64,000 nucleotides of DNA, from the NCBI GenBank assembly GCA_947624915.1, contig CANQMF010000001.1:13880-77879 (forward strand), read 5' to 3'. The stretch is from an uncultured Bacilli bacterium (GTDB lineage: Bacteria > Bacillota_I > Bacilli_A > RF39 > UBA660). The notes under the pieces were generated by a model. The model was given only the letters and a program-made list of their open reading frames with translations. It was not told where the DNA came from and ran no database searches. Position numbers and translations under genes: made by a program. The first letter of the stretch is position 1. The number at the start of each line of letters is the position of its first letter. Of this stretch, positions 54,018 through 63,719 are shown piece by piece.

Positions 54018-55745
54018 TTATTTTTTCATTTGTTTACAAATATTTTTAATATTTTTTTCACTTATTATTTGATAATCAGTTCTAAAATCATATGATTTAT
54101 GTAATAAATCAGTTAAATCAGTTCGAGTATAACTTGGAATATAGTCGTTTCCAATTAAATTTAAATTATAATTCTTTAACGTTTCAATAATTTCAGAAAC
54201 ACTATATTTTTCATCTAACTTCTTTTCTAAGTATCTGAATATAACTAAAGATAGGAAACAAGTAAGAAAGTGGGCTTGAATTCTATCTTCTCTGGATAGA
54301 TAAACAGGTCTAGCCTTAAATTCACTCTTCATAATTCTAAATGATTCTTCAATTTCCCATCTTCTTTTGTTTATTTTGATAATTTCAGAAGCATCATCTT
54401 CTAGATTAGTACAAACTGCATATAGACCGTCATATAAGGCTTCATCATTAATCTTTTCCTGATTTAATGTGTAGTTGTTTGTTTCTGCAACTTCGCCATA
54501 TGGTGTAGTAGATATAACGTTAATAAATCTTTTTGGATCGTTTTCGTTTTGGCTCCTAATATTTTTAGGGTTTTTAGAAATAATATTGATGGCTCTTTGA
54601 ACTTGTCTTTCTCTAACATGTCTTTGATATTCTTGATATTTAGGAGAGAAAGTAACAATTAATCTTTGCTCAATTCCATCTTCTTTAATCCATCTTTCTT
54701 TATAGAATATTTTGTCATAAAATTTTTTGATTAAATTTTCATCATCTCTTAATTTAGAAATATCAAAAGTTTTGTTTATGCCAGGAAGACGCCAACCTTT
54801 AGTTAAATCAAATGACCAATCTTTTAGAAATTGTTTTAACTTTTTTAAAGATTGAGTGGTAACAAACTTTCTATTACTTTTGTCATTGAATTTTCTATTA
54901 GCTGTACTAGATAAACCAGCATCTGTACAAACAATAAACATAGGATTATTAAAGTCTTTGATAATTTTTTCTTCTAGAGGTTTTAAGGTAACTTGTTCGT
55001 TTTTGCTTCCTTCAAATGTATCAAAAGTAAGAGGGATACCATCACCATCCAAGAATAGTCCCATACCTACGATTGGAGTAGGTCTATGTTCTTTGCTTTT
55101 ACCATATTTTCTAAAATCATCTTCCTCTTCAATTTCAAAATAATAATTAGTACAATCGTAAAACAGGATTTTATCATTTCTTTTAGAATATTCTAGAGAG
55201 TTTTTATAAAGTTCAGACTGAATGTAATCACTTTCCTTAGATATCACTTCAAGACTTCTTAGGATATCATTATAAGTAAAGTTAGGTTGTTCTAAAAAGT
55301 TCTTGGAAGACTCTAAAGTTTTTAACTTAGAAGAAGGATAAATAATTCTAGAATATATGAGATTGGATAAAATATTGTTTAAGTCATAATGAAATTGATG
55401 CTTATCCTTAATAGAATTACAAATATCATCAATACCTAAATCATAATATATTTTTTGTAAGAATAAGTAACCAGCATTAAATGATTGTTTAACATCTTTG
55501 GGAATCAATTTACTTTGAGAAAAATATTTAATTATTTCTCTTTTATTTTCTTTGTTTTGTTTAGTAATAATTTCTGCATATTTCTTAGCCCATAAGTATG
55601 GATCTTCACCTTTGGCTCTAATTTTAACATCTTCAAGAGTACCAAGTTTTTCAACTGTTCTAGTAGAATGTTTTTTATCGATATAAGTAGATTCAATAAT
55701 ATAAAACAAAGTTGAAGATTTGGATTTTGTAACTTTTAATCTCAT
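54018..55745 (-). CDS. IS1634-family (IS4-like DDE) transposase
   Basis: 575-residue transposase. N-terminal MRLKVTKSKSSTLFYIIESTYIDKKHSTRTVEKLG is typical of the family; the DDE domain shows FYDCTNYYFE (first Asp), FIVCTDAGLSS (second Asp) and KRRWEIEESFRIMKSEFKARPVYL (the Y-(2)-R-(3)-E-(6)-K-like catalytic Glu region). No internal stops or frameshifts. The ribosome-binding site is weak (AAGG about 17 bases upstream), consistent with low expression. Confidence 0.95.
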   Translation of the reverse strand: MRLKVTKSKSSTLFYIIESTYIDKKHSTRTVEKLGTLEDVKIRAKGEDPYLWAKKYAEIITKQNKENKREIIKYFSQSKLIPKDVKQSFNAGYLFLQKIYYDLGIDDICNSIKDKHQFHYDLNNILSNLIYSRIIYPSSKLKTLESSKNFLEQPNFTYNDILRSLEVISKESDYIQSELYKNSLEYSKRNDKILFYDCTNYYFEIEEEDDFRKYGKSKEHRPTPIVGMGLFLDGDGIPLTFDTFEGSKNEQVTLKPLEEKIIKDFNNPMFIVCTDAGLSSTANRKFNDKSNRKFVTTQSLKKLKQFLKDWSFDLTKGWRLPGINKTFDISKLRDDENLIKKFYDKIFYKERWIKEDGIEQRLIVTFSPKYQEYQRHVRERQVQRAINIISKNPKNIRSQNENDPKRFINVISTTPYGEVAETNNYTLNQEKINDEALYDGLYAVCTNLEDDASEIIKINKRRWEIEESFRIMKSEFKARPVYLSREDRIQAHFLTCFLSLVIFRYLEKKLDEKYSVSEIIETLKNYNLNLIGNDYIPSYTRTDLTDLLHKSYDFRTDYQIISEKNIKNICKQMKK

Positions 55746-55883
55746 AAAACAATCACAACCTTACAAGATTATTATATCACGTACCCAACGCGTACTCAAT
55801 ACAAAAATGTAAAATTTGACAAAAAAATAACCATTTTATAATGGCTTTCGTAATTTTAATCTTTCAAAACTGATAAATTCCCG

Positions 55884-55956
55884 TGTAGGAAAAAACAATA
55901 ACAAATAAGCGTCTATTTAAAATAGGCTTGCTTTTATTTTAATTATTTGTTACAAT
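55884..55956. repeat. Right copy of the 73-bp target site duplication
   Basis: Identical to 53847-53919; its last base is the last base of the rpmE -10 box, so the insertion kept a complete promoter in front of rpmE. Confidence 0.95.
55928..55956 (+). promoter_or_regulatory. Promoter of rpmE
   Basis: TTGCTT (55928-55933), 17-bp spacer, TACAAT (55951-55956). Transcription would begin near 55963, giving a leader of about 48 nt dominated by the palindrome ATGACTTTCAAAGTCAT (55975-55991), just before the Shine-Dalgarno. That hairpin could regulate translation. Confidence 0.75.
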
Positions 55957-56010
55957 ATGAAAGAATTATTTTCTATGACTTTCAAAGTCATGGCGGAAGG
56001 AGCGAGGAAT

Positions 56011-56226
56011 ATGAAAAAGAATATTCATCCAGAATACGTTGAAACAAATGTAGTTTGTTCTTGTGGAAATACTTTTAAAGTAATGTCAAATAAGAAAGAA
56101 TTACATATTGAAACTTGTAATCAATGTCATCCTTTCTATCGTGGTACTAAAGATGGTGTTGGTGCATCGAAAGCAGGACGCGTTGAAAAGTTTAATCGTA
56201 AGTATGGTTTTGATAAACAAAATTAA
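56011..56226 (+). CDS. rpmE: 50S ribosomal protein L31, zinc-binding form
   Basis: 71 residues from ATG 56011 ([22 protein letters not shown]), preceded by AAGGAGCGAGG; a longer frame starting at 55957 lies in the leader. The four zinc cysteines are present (CSCG and CNQC), so this is the C+ paralogue that can act as a zinc store. The typical end [14 protein letters not shown] is present. Confidence 0.95.
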   Translation: MKKNIHPEYVETNVVCSCGNTFKVMSNKKELHIETCNQCHPFYRGTKDGVGASKAGRVEKFNRKYGFDKQN

Positions 56227-56250
56227 GATAGCTTGTCTATCTTTTGTTTT
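56225..56250 (+). terminator. Terminator after rpmE
   Basis: AAGATAG (56225-56231) pairs with CTATCTT (56237-56243), followed by a T-rich tail. Confidence 0.8.
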
Positions 56251-56297
56251 TTTAGTATATAAAAAATAAATAATAACATACTAATATTGGTGATATT

Positions 56298-57014
56298 ATG
56301 GATTTTTCAACAGTTGGTACAGTAACAGTTCGAGCTTTAATTTCGTTAGTGACTTTGTTTATAGTTACTAAGATGTTAGGTAAGAAGCAAGTATCAGAAT
56401 TAAGTTTATTTGATTATGTAATTGGTATTTCCATTGGTAATTTTGCTGCCGAAATGACGATTAATACAGATTCACCTGAAATAAATGGTATTTTAGCTGT
56501 TGTTATTTTTGGAATTGTTGCTTATCTAGTATCTTGGCTTACAATGAAAAGTATTTTTTTGAGACGTTTATTTATGGGAACACCAACGATTATTATTCAA
56601 AACGGGAAAATACTTAAGAAAAATATGTTAAAAGTTCATTTAGATGTAAATGATTTATTAGAGGAATGTCGTATCAAAGGATATTTTGATATATCTAATA
56701 TAGCCTTTGGAATAATGGAGGCCAATGGGGAAATGAGTTTTTTGCCTAAATCATCATATAAGCCGTTAACTCCTATTGATATGCAATTAAAACCTGAGAA
56801 GGAATTGTTTTTAGCTAATGTTATTATTGATGGGAAAGTTATGCATAAGAATTTACGTTTGATGGACAAAGATGACAAATGGTTAGCAAAAGAGTTAAGA
56901 AATAAAGGATATAAAGATTATAAAAATATTATTTTATGTACTTTAGATGAAAACGAAAAGGTAACAATTTATAAAAATAATGATCATGATGGTTCACTTG
57001 ACGTTCTTGAATAG
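56298..57014 (+). CDS. YetF-like DUF421 membrane protein
   Basis: 238 residues: three N-terminal membrane helices (1-about 85: VRALISLVTLFIVTKMLGKKQVSELSLFDYVIGISIGNFAAEM is the DUF421 signature), then a soluble domain with GTPTIIIQNGKILKKNMLKVHLDVNDLLEECRIKGYFDISNIAFGIMEANGEMSFLPK. YetF-type proteins are common in spore formers, some being spore-membrane proteins; their biochemical role is unsettled. Confidence 0.88.
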   Translation: MDFSTVGTVTVRALISLVTLFIVTKMLGKKQVSELSLFDYVIGISIGNFAAEMTINTDSPEINGILAVVIFGIVAYLVSWLTMKSIFLRRLFMGTPTIIIQNGKILKKNMLKVHLDVNDLLEECRIKGYFDISNIAFGIMEANGEMSFLPKSSYKPLTPIDMQLKPEKELFLANVIIDGKVMHKNLRLMDKDDKWLAKELRNKGYKDYKNIILCTLDENEKVTIYKNNDHDGSLDVLE

Positions 57015-57032
57015 ACAAGGGTGTCTTTTTTT
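57013..57032 (+). terminator. Terminator after the DUF421 gene
   Basis: AGACA, AGGG, TGTCT (57013-57026), then T-run; overlaps the stop codon. Confidence 0.65.
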
Positions 57033-57055
57033 GCTATAATGCTTTTGGTGGTAAT

Positions 57056-57490
57056 ATGAGTAGACATTTTTGTGCATCGGTTTTTATTATTAATCCTATT
57101 GATAAACGCATATTATTGATTATGCACCGCAAGAATCATAAGTGGACACAACCTGGGGGACATATAGAAACAAATGAAACGCCAGAGGAATGTGCTTTAA
57201 GAGAGGCTTATGAGGAAACTGGGTTAAAAGTAACTTTATTGGGAGAGAGATTTCCTCGGGAAGAGGATTTTGTTCGGCCTTTAGGCATACAAAAGAACAG
57301 ACATAGTAATGGGGAAACACATGTTGATATTATCTATGCAGCTATACCTAATAACGATGATGAACCTAAGATTAATTTTGAGGAAAGTACTGATGTTCGC
57401 TGGTTTACTAGGAGTGAATTAGATCATATTGATTGTTTTCCGGATATTAAGATAACAATGGATTATATTTTAAGAGAGATAATAAAGTAA
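57056..57490 (+). CDS. Nudix hydrolase
   Basis: Hydrolyses a nucleoside diphosphate linked to another moiety; substrate unknown. 144 residues with a complete Nudix box GGHIETNETPEECALREAYEETGL (G-x5-E-x7-REUxEExGU). The N-terminal SRHFCASVFIINP and late ESTDVRWFTRSEL are common in ADP-ribose/mutT-type members. GGTGG ribosome-binding site. Confidence 0.9.
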   Translation: MSRHFCASVFIINPIDKRILLIMHRKNHKWTQPGGHIETNETPEECALREAYEETGLKVTLLGERFPREEDFVRPLGIQKNRHSNGETHVDIIYAAIPNNDDEPKINFEESTDVRWFTRSELDHIDCFPDIKITMDYILREIIK

Positions 57491-57540
57491 ACTATAGTAA
57501 TATAGTTTTTTGTTAGCTTAGTATACTTTCTAAATAGGAC

Positions 57541-57569
57541 TTTACTATTTTAAAGGTATATGTTATAAT
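57541..57569 (+). promoter_or_regulatory. Promoter of typA
   Basis: TTTACT (57541-57546), 17-bp spacer, perfect TATAAT (57564-57569), 26 bp before the start. Confidence 0.75.
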
Positions 57570-57595
57570 CTCGAAAGTGTGCAAGGAGTTGTATT

Positions 57596-59404
57596 ATGAA
57601 AAAAAGAAATATAGCAATTATCGCTCATGTGGATCATGGTAAGACAACTTTAGTTGATAAATTGCTTCAATCTTCGGGAACTTTTCGTGAAAATGAAAAT
57701 GTTCAAGAAAGAGCGTTGGATTCTAATGATATTGAAAGAGAAAGAGGTATAACAATACTAGCTAAAACAACTGCTATAAATTATAAAGATACACATATTA
57801 ATATATTAGATACCCCAGGACATGCTGATTTTGGTGGTGAAGTAGAACGTATCATGAATATGGTTGATGGTGTATTGCTTGTTGTTGATGCTTACGAAGG
57901 GACAATGCCACAGACAAGATTTGTTTTGAAAAAAGCTTTAGAAGCTGGGGTTAAGCCAATAGTAGTCGTAAATAAGATTGATAAAGAATCAGCAAGACCT
58001 AAAGAAGTTATTGATGAGGTAATGGATTTATTTATTGAATTAGGAGCAGATATTGATGATCTTGATTTCCCAATTGCCTATTGTTCTGCTATTAATGGTA
58101 CTTCATCTCTTTCACCAGATATCAATACACAGGAGAAGGGTATGGAAAAAATTCTGGATTTAATTTTAGAGTATATTCCAGAACCTAATGTTGATATTGA
58201 TGCACCTTTACAGTTTCAGCCTGCATTATTAGATTATAATGATTTTGTTGGACGTATTGGTATTGGTTTAGTCAAAAGAGGTAAAATTAAATTAAATGAA
58301 ATGGTTTCATGTGTAAGAGTCGATGGTTCAATCAAGCAATTTAGAGTGGCTAAAATTTATGGCCATTTGGGATTAAAGCGTATTGAGATTGATAGTGCTG
58401 AGGCAGGAGATATTATTGCTGTAGCAGGATTGCCAGACATATGTGTTGGGGAAACAGTATGTACTGTCTCAGAAGAAGAACCTTTACCGTTACTACGTAT
58501 TGATGAACCGACTTTGCAAATGACATTTGGCGTTAATACTAGTCCTTTTTGTGGTAAAGAAGGAAAAATTGTTACGGCTCGTAAAATCGAAGAACGCTTG
58601 ATTAAAGAAACGGAAAGAGATGTATCATTAAAAGTTGAACCTAATGACTCTGAGTCTTTTATAGTTTCAGGGCGCGGTGAGTTGCATTTATCTATTTTAA
58701 TTGAGAATATGCGACGTGAAGGATTTGAACTTCAAGTATCAAAACCAAAGATTATTGAAAAAGAGATTGATGGTGTATTGTGCGAACCATATGAAGATGT
58801 TCAAGTAGATGTGCCAGAAGAGTATGTTGGTGCTGTTATTGAGGCCTTGGGTAATCGTGATGGAATGATGCAAAATATGGCTAATACGGAAAATCAAGTT
58901 CGTATAAATTATGTAGTACCAACACGTGGTTTAATTGGTTTTATGACTGAATTTATGACTATGACGAAAGGATATGGTATTATTAGCCATACTTTTAAAG
59001 AATATCAGGCAAAAGCAAGTAATATGGTTGGTAGTCGTAAAAATGGCGTACTAGTGTCTATGGAAAATGGTAGTGCTACAGCATATGCTTTGGGCGGCCT
59101 AGAAGATCGTGGTGTAATGTTTATTGAGCCAGGGACTCAAGTATATGAAGGAATGATTGTTGGGGAAAATAACCATGAAAATGATTTAGCTGTTAATGTT
59201 GTACGTGGAAAGAACCTTACTAATACTCGTTCTGCAGGTAAAGATCATACAGTTGTTTTAAAACGCCCAAAGCAGATGAGTTTGGAAGTATGTTTAGATT
59301 TTATTAATGATGACGAATTAGTAGAGGTGACTCCTTTAAGTTATCGTATGCGTAAGGCTATTCTTAATACTAATGAAAGAAAAAAATTTGATAGTCGGAA
59401 ATAA
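57596..59404 (+). CDS. typA: Translational GTPase TypA/BipA
   Basis: Ribosome-associated GTPase linked to 50S assembly and stress growth. 602 residues: G1 [11 protein letters not shown]2/G3 RGITI and [13 protein letters not shown]4 NKID, EF-G-like domains III and V, and the BipA-specific C-terminus. The [18 protein letters not shown] and [11 protein letters not shown] stretches fit TypA rather than EF-G or LepA. AAGGAGTTG ribosome-binding site. Confidence 0.95.
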   Translation: MKKRNIAIIAHVDHGKTTLVDKLLQSSGTFRENENVQERALDSNDIERERGITILAKTTAINYKDTHINILDTPGHADFGGEVERIMNMVDGVLLVVDAYEGTMPQTRFVLKKALEAGVKPIVVVNKIDKESARPKEVIDEVMDLFIELGADIDDLDFPIAYCSAINGTSSLSPDINTQEKGMEKILDLILEYIPEPNVDIDAPLQFQPALLDYNDFVGRIGIGLVKRGKIKLNEMVSCVRVDGSIKQFRVAKIYGHLGLKRIEIDSAEAGDIIAVAGLPDICVGETVCTVSEEEPLPLLRIDEPTLQMTFGVNTSPFCGKEGKIVTARKIEERLIKETERDVSLKVEPNDSESFIVSGRGELHLSILIENMRREGFELQVSKPKIIEKEIDGVLCEPYEDVQVDVPEEYVGAVIEALGNRDGMMQNMANTENQVRINYVVPTRGLIGFMTEFMTMTKGYGIISHTFKEYQAKASNMVGSRKNGVLVSMENGSATAYALGGLEDRGVMFIEPGTQVYEGMIVGENNHENDLAVNVVRGKNLTNTRSAGKDHTVVLKRPKQMSLEVCLDFINDDELVEVTPLSYRMRKAILNTNERKKFDSRK

Positions 59405-59517
59405 AACTATCTTTTTTTCTTAGTATAAAAAAACAAAGAGCCATGTTATCTGCTATTGGCTTTATGCCTAAAAGTATGGTAAAATATTTATTGAAGAAGT
59501 TAGAAACAGGTGAGATT

Positions 59518-60303
59518 ATGGGAAAAATTATAGCATTTGTTAATCAAAAAGGTGGCGTTGGAAAAACGACATCCAGTATAAATTTAGCAGCTTCTTTAGG
59601 TCTTTTAGGGAAAAAAACTTTACTGGTTGATTTAGATCCTCAGGGTAATGCTACAACTGGAGTAGGTATTAGTAAAAGTGAATTAGAATCTAGTGTATAC
59701 GAGTTATTAGTAGAAAAAGCAGATGTAAAAGAGGTTGTTATTAAGACAAAGTTCAAAAATTTATATATGATTCCAGCTTCAATTAATTTAGCTGGTGTAG
59801 ATATGGAATTAATGGAAATGGCTCGAGAGAGTGATAAATTTGTTGCACAATTACAGTTAAAAAAACATCTACATAAAATTGTGGATTTATTTGACTATAT
59901 TATCTTAGATTGTCCACCATCGTTAGGTCTAATAACGACAAACGCTTTAGCCGCTGCTAATTCTGTTATTATTCCTGTTCAATGTGAGTTTTTTGCACTT
60001 GAGGGAATTATGCAATTGTTAAATTCTATTATGATTGCTCAAAAAAAGTTAAATCCGACTTTAGATATAGAAGGCGTATTGCTTACTATGCTAGATAATA
60101 GAACGAATTTGGGGCTAGAGGTTGTAGAAGAAATTAAAAGTTACTTTAAAGAAAAAGTATATGATACAATTATTCCAAGACTGGTACGTTTATCAGAAGC
60201 TCCAAGTCATGGAAAACCAATTCATGCTTATGATCCAAAAAGTAGAGGAACAGAGGCTTATTTAAATTTAGCTAAAGAGGTGATTGAGAGAAGTGGAAAC
60301 TAA
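59518..60303 (+). CDS. parA: Chromosome partitioning ATPase ParA/Soj
   Basis: Deviant Walker A ATPase that with ParB moves origins and controls DnaA. Start ATG 59518 (MGKIIAFVNQKGGVGKTTSSINLAASL), three bases after AGGTGAG; a longer frame from 59443 is unlikely. Signature Lys in KGGVGKTT, LVDLDPQGNATTG, ILDCPPSLGLIT, RAGV-type PRLVRLSEAPSHGKPI. 261 residues. Overlaps parB. It is about 36 kb away from the noc-like gene instead of adjacent as in Bacillus. Confidence 0.95.
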   Translation: MGKIIAFVNQKGGVGKTTSSINLAASLGLLGKKTLLVDLDPQGNATTGVGISKSELESSVYELLVEKADVKEVVIKTKFKNLYMIPASINLAGVDMELMEMARESDKFVAQLQLKKHLHKIVDLFDYIILDCPPSLGLITTNALAAANSVIIPVQCEFFALEGIMQLLNSIMIAQKKLNPTLDIEGVLLTMLDNRTNLGLEVVEEIKSYFKEKVYDTIIPRLVRLSEAPSHGKPIHAYDPKSRGTEAYLNLAKEVIERSGN

Positions 60304-61168
60304 AAAAAGAGCCCTTGGTAGGGGATTAGAACAATTATTTAATAGTGAAAATATTGATTTAGATAGTTTTGAAAAAACTGTTTATGAAACAGCAACGAGA
60401 GAAGAAATTATAGATTTAAATTTAAATGAGTTAAGAGCTAATCCATATCAGCCTAGACAGGTATTTGATGATGATTCTTTAAGGGAGTTAGCTAGCTCTA
60501 TTCAGGAACATGGTGTTTTCCAACCTATTATTGTCAAAAGAAGTATTAAAGGTTATGAAATTATTGCTGGTGAAAGAAGGGTACGAGCTAGTAAATTAGC
60601 AGGCAAAGTTACCATTCCAGCTATTATTCGTAATTTGGATGATAATCAGATGATGGAAATAGCCTTACTTGAAAATCTTCAAAGAGAAAACTTAAGTGCT
60701 ATAGAAGAAGCTATGGCATATAAAACAATGATTGAAAAGCTTAATTTGACTCAAGAAGAATTGAGTAATCGTGTTGGTAAAAGTCGTAGTCATATTACTA
60801 ATCTTTTAGGTTTATTAAGGCTACCTGATGATATACAAGAATTAGTTAATAATAACAAACTTAGTATGGCTCATGCTCGTATTTTGAGTAAACTAGAAGA
60901 TGATAATAAAATTAGGGAGTTAGCCAACGATATTATTGATAATAAAATACCTGTACATGATATAGAACAAAGGGCTAAGACAGAAAATAAAAAGGTAAAA
61001 AATGAAAGACATGCTAAGGAAATTAGACCTGATTATTTGTATGTATCTGAGTTATTAACTGATAGGTTGGATACCAAAGTTCGTGTTAAAGATAATAAGA
61101 TTGAAATAAGTTTTACCAATATTGCTGATTTAAATCGTATTTTAGATATTTTAAATGTAAGGGATTAA
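60293..61168 (+). CDS. parB: Chromosome partitioning protein ParB/Spo0J
   Basis: CTP-dependent DNA clamp loaded at parS. N-terminal KKRALGRGLEQLF (ParA-stimulating Arg region), NPYQPRQVFDDDSL, CTP boxes GERRVRASKLAG and ENLQRENLSAIEEA, HTH (TQEELSNRVGKSRSHITNLLGLLRL), and a C-terminal dimerisation domain (RLDTKVRVKDNKIEISF). The start is either GTG 60293 or TTG 60284; neither has ideal spacing from AGAGG, so I take the GTG. About 292 residues. Confidence 0.93.
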   Translation: METKKRALGRGLEQLFNSENIDLDSFEKTVYETATREEIIDLNLNELRANPYQPRQVFDDDSLRELASSIQEHGVFQPIIVKRSIKGYEIIAGERRVRASKLAGKVTIPAIIRNLDDNQMMEIALLENLQRENLSAIEEAMAYKTMIEKLNLTQEELSNRVGKSRSHITNLLGLLRLPDDIQELVNNNKLSMAHARILSKLEDDNKIRELANDIIDNKIPVHDIEQRAKTENKKVKNERHAKEIRPDYLYVSELLTDRLDTKVRVKDNKIEISFTNIADLNRILDILNVRD

Positions 61169-61169
61169 A

Positions 61170-61985
61170 ATGAGAAAGATATTAGGGATTTTGCTTAGTG
61201 AAATAATTATTGTGCCTATTATTATCATTGCTGTAGGCTGTATAACATATTATTTAGCACGTAAAATAATTCGAAAATTATTAGGAGTTAAAATACATGG
61301 TATTCGAGTAGACGCTAGAAGACAAAGAACAATGATTGGTTTAATTGATAATATTGTCAAGTATTTTATTGCTTGTATTGTTTTATTGATGATATTAGAT
61401 GTTTATGGATTGGATACAAAATCACTTCTTGCGTCACTTGGAGTAGTGAGTTTAGTAGCTGGACTGGCATTACAAGATTTACTTAAAGATATTATTGCTG
61501 GAATTGGTATCATTTTTGAAGATCAATATGCTGTCGGTGATGTAGTAACTTTAGGTGACTTTAAAGGGACCGTTACTTATTTAGGTATTAAATCTACACG
61601 TATTACTGCATATACAGGCGAAGTATTGATTATTGCCAATAGGAATATTGATAAAGTTATTAATCATACGTTAGAAAATAATATTAGTATAATTGATATT
61701 GATGTATCTTATACATCTGATTTAGAAAAAGTAAAAAAAGTTATGGAGGATGTATGTACTAAATTAAATAAAGAATTGAAGTTAGCAACGGAAGCTACTG
61801 TTTGTGGCGTTGAAAAACTAGGTTCTAGCGGGATATCCATGCGTTTAATATTTGGTTCTAGATATGATGATAAATTTGACTATGAAAGAATCTTTAGATT
61901 AAACTTAAAACAGGCTTTTGATGAGAATAATATAGAAATACCTTTTACGCAAGTTGTAATACATACTGATAAAAGTAGCAGGTGA
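61170..61985 (+). CDS. MscS-family mechanosensitive channel
   Basis: 271 residues: membrane helices at the N-terminus, the pore helix LLASLGVVSLVAGLALQDLLKDIIAGIGIIFEDQYAVGDVV (the Ala/Gly-rich TM3 followed by the beta domain), and a C-terminal alpha/beta domain. TYLGIKSTRITAYTGEVLIIANRNIDKVINHT is typical. Small-conductance osmotic release is the family function. Directly follows parB, an order shared with staphylococci and other Bacilli. Confidence 0.9.
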   Translation: MRKILGILLSEIIIVPIIIIAVGCITYYLARKIIRKLLGVKIHGIRVDARRQRTMIGLIDNIVKYFIACIVLLMILDVYGLDTKSLLASLGVVSLVAGLALQDLLKDIIAGIGIIFEDQYAVGDVVTLGDFKGTVTYLGIKSTRITAYTGEVLIIANRNIDKVINHTLENNISIIDIDVSYTSDLEKVKKVMEDVCTKLNKELKLATEATVCGVEKLGSSGISMRLIFGSRYDDKFDYERIFRLNLKQAFDENNIEIPFTQVVIHTDKSSR

Positions 61986-61991
61986 TTTAAA

Positions 61992-62177
61992 TTGGAAAAT
62001 AGTTATAAATTAGGTAGTGTTGTTATTATGAAAAAAGGACATCCTTGTGGTGGAAACGAATGGGAAATAACCAGAATAGGAGCCGATATAAAAATTAAAT
62101 GTCTAAAATGTGGACGCAATGTTATGTTTCCAAGAATCGAATTTAATAAAAAATTAAAGAAAGTGATAAGTGATTAG
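61992..62177 (+). CDS. DUF951 protein
   Basis: 61 residues from a TTG start with AGGTGAT upstream. Conserved features of DUF951: MKKGHPCGGNEWEITRIGADIKIKCLKCGR, with a Cys pair and VMFPR. A small KOW-like or zinc-related fold is likely; function unknown. Usually found between mscS/parB and ychF in Bacilli. Confidence 0.88.
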   Translation: MENSYKLGSVVIMKKGHPCGGNEWEITRIGADIKIKCLKCGRNVMFPRIEFNKKLKKVISD

Positions 62178-63684
62178 AGCGGGTATGCGTAAAAAAAGAA
62201 TAAAGAAGTTTAACCCCGGACCAATTACAGTAATGATCATTATAAGCATTGTTATTATGGTGCTGGGTTTTATATTTAATAAAATAGGTTTGACGGGGAC
62301 TTTAACTGATCCTGAGACGTTGGAAACAACCGTTATTACCACTAATAATGTCTTTACAAAAGAAGGAATTAGTTATATTTTTGGATCTGCACTTAAAAAT
62401 TTCCGTAATATTGAGCCATTGGTTGCTATTATTGTTTCTTTAATTACTATATCTATTTTGGAAGTAAGTGGCCTTTTAAAACATCTTTTTAGTGGCCTAA
62501 AAAATGTTAAAAGTAGCATTATTACTTTCGCTGTGATTTTTATTAGTATTATTTCAACTTTTATTGGTGACTATAGTTATGCTGTATTACTTCCTTTAGT
62601 ATCAGCTGTCTATCGGGTGATTAATCGTGATGCTAAAACAGGGATTATGACATCATTTATAGGTATTACTATTGGTTATGGAGCTGGCATATTCTTTAAT
62701 TATCAAGATTTAGTTTTGGGTAATTTAACCGAAACGATAGCTCGTAACGTGGTAGAGAATTATTCTTTTTCGCCATTGTCAATGATTTTTATTATGATTG
62801 TTTCAACATTTATTTTAGCCATAGTAGGTACAATTGTTGTTGAAAAATATTTTAATAAGAAAGCTAGATACAACGATGATGACGAATTAATTCAATCAAG
62901 TGTTGCTTTAAAAGCTTCTTTGGGAGCATTTATTATTATGCTAGCCATTGTAGCATGGTCTATTATACCTAATTTGCCATTGTCTGGCTGGATGTTAGAC
63001 GATAGTGCAACTTCATATATGGGAAAATTATTTGGACCTTCTGCACCATTTAAAGATGGGTTTATGGTTATTATGTTGTGCATGTCTTTAATATGTAGTT
63101 ATGTATATGGTAAGGTATCAAGAAATATCAAAGGTAGCAAAGAGTTTAATCAGGCTATATCTAAGACTTTCCAAAATACGGGCTTTATCTTTGCTGGTTT
63201 GTTTTTTGCATCAATTATGCTCAGTGTATTGGAATTTACTAATATATCAACAGTTATATCATTAAATTTAATCGAACTGTTAAGAACTAGTGAAATGTCA
63301 GGGGTTTTTGTAGTAGCCATATCATTAATTATTTGTATTATAGTTGCTATTTTAAATCCTTCAACCGTTAGTAACTGGACAATTATTTCACCAATAATTG
63401 TTAGTAGTTTAGTTAGAGCAAATATATCTCCAGCTTTTTCACAGATGATATTTAAAGCGGGAGATTCTATTGGTAAGTGTTTTAGTCCATTTTATATTTT
63501 CTTTATCATTATGTTGGGATTTTTATATAAGGCTGATAGTCAGAATGAAGATATAAGTTTTTTTGGAACAATGCGAAAAATGTTTCCTGTTGTTATTGCT
63601 TTAGCTATTACTTGGATGGTTATTATTGTTGGCTGGAATCTGCTTGGTATCAATATTGGTGTAGGCTCATCGACTACGTTATAG
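62170..63684 (+). CDS. AbgT-family transporter
   Basis: About 500 residues with some 11 membrane helices. AbgT-like pattern: ITVMIIISIVIMVLGFIFNKIG near the N-terminus, NVFTKEGISYIFGSALKNFRNIEPLVAIIVSLITISILEVSGLL, then a re-entrant region around FIGDYSYAVLLPLVSAVYRVI, and LNPSTVSNWTIISPIIV near the end. AbgT members export or import p-aminobenzoyl-glutamate or sulfonamide-like compounds; the substrate here is unknown. Start at GTG 62170 overlaps DUF951; ATG 62185 is an alternative. Confidence 0.82.
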   Translation: MIRAGMRKKRIKKFNPGPITVMIIISIVIMVLGFIFNKIGLTGTLTDPETLETTVITTNNVFTKEGISYIFGSALKNFRNIEPLVAIIVSLITISILEVSGLLKHLFSGLKNVKSSIITFAVIFISIISTFIGDYSYAVLLPLVSAVYRVINRDAKTGIMTSFIGITIGYGAGIFFNYQDLVLGNLTETIARNVVENYSFSPLSMIFIMIVSTFILAIVGTIVVEKYFNKKARYNDDDELIQSSVALKASLGAFIIMLAIVAWSIIPNLPLSGWMLDDSATSYMGKLFGPSAPFKDGFMVIMLCMSLICSYVYGKVSRNIKGSKEFNQAISKTFQNTGFIFAGLFFASIMLSVLEFTNISTVISLNLIELLRTSEMSGVFVVAISLIICIIVAILNPSTVSNWTIISPIIVSSLVRANISPAFSQMIFKAGDSIGKCFSPFYIFFIIMLGFLYKADSQNEDISFFGTMRKMFPVVIALAITWMVIIVGWNLLGINIGVGSSTTL

Positions 63685-63708
63685 AATAGTGTTTAACACT
63701 ATTTTTTT
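63685..63708 (+). terminator. Terminator after the AbgT-type gene
   Basis: AATAGTG pairs with CACTATT (63685-63703), followed by T-run. Confidence 0.85.
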
Positions 63709-63719
63709 GTTTAATTTAG

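Larger units (their letters stand above)
53920..55883 (-). mobile_element. Intact IS1634-family insertion sequence
   Basis: 1964 bp with terminal inverted repeats of 24 bp (53920-53943 and 55860-55883; 22 matches, core AATTTATCAGTTTTGAAAGA) and one full transposase gene. The flanks are an exact 73-bp direct repeat. IS1634 of Mycoplasma mycoides is known for unusually long, variable target duplications; this copy behaves the same way. The exact duplication and intact gene point to a recent insertion, between the BI-1 gene and rpmE. Confidence 0.95.
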
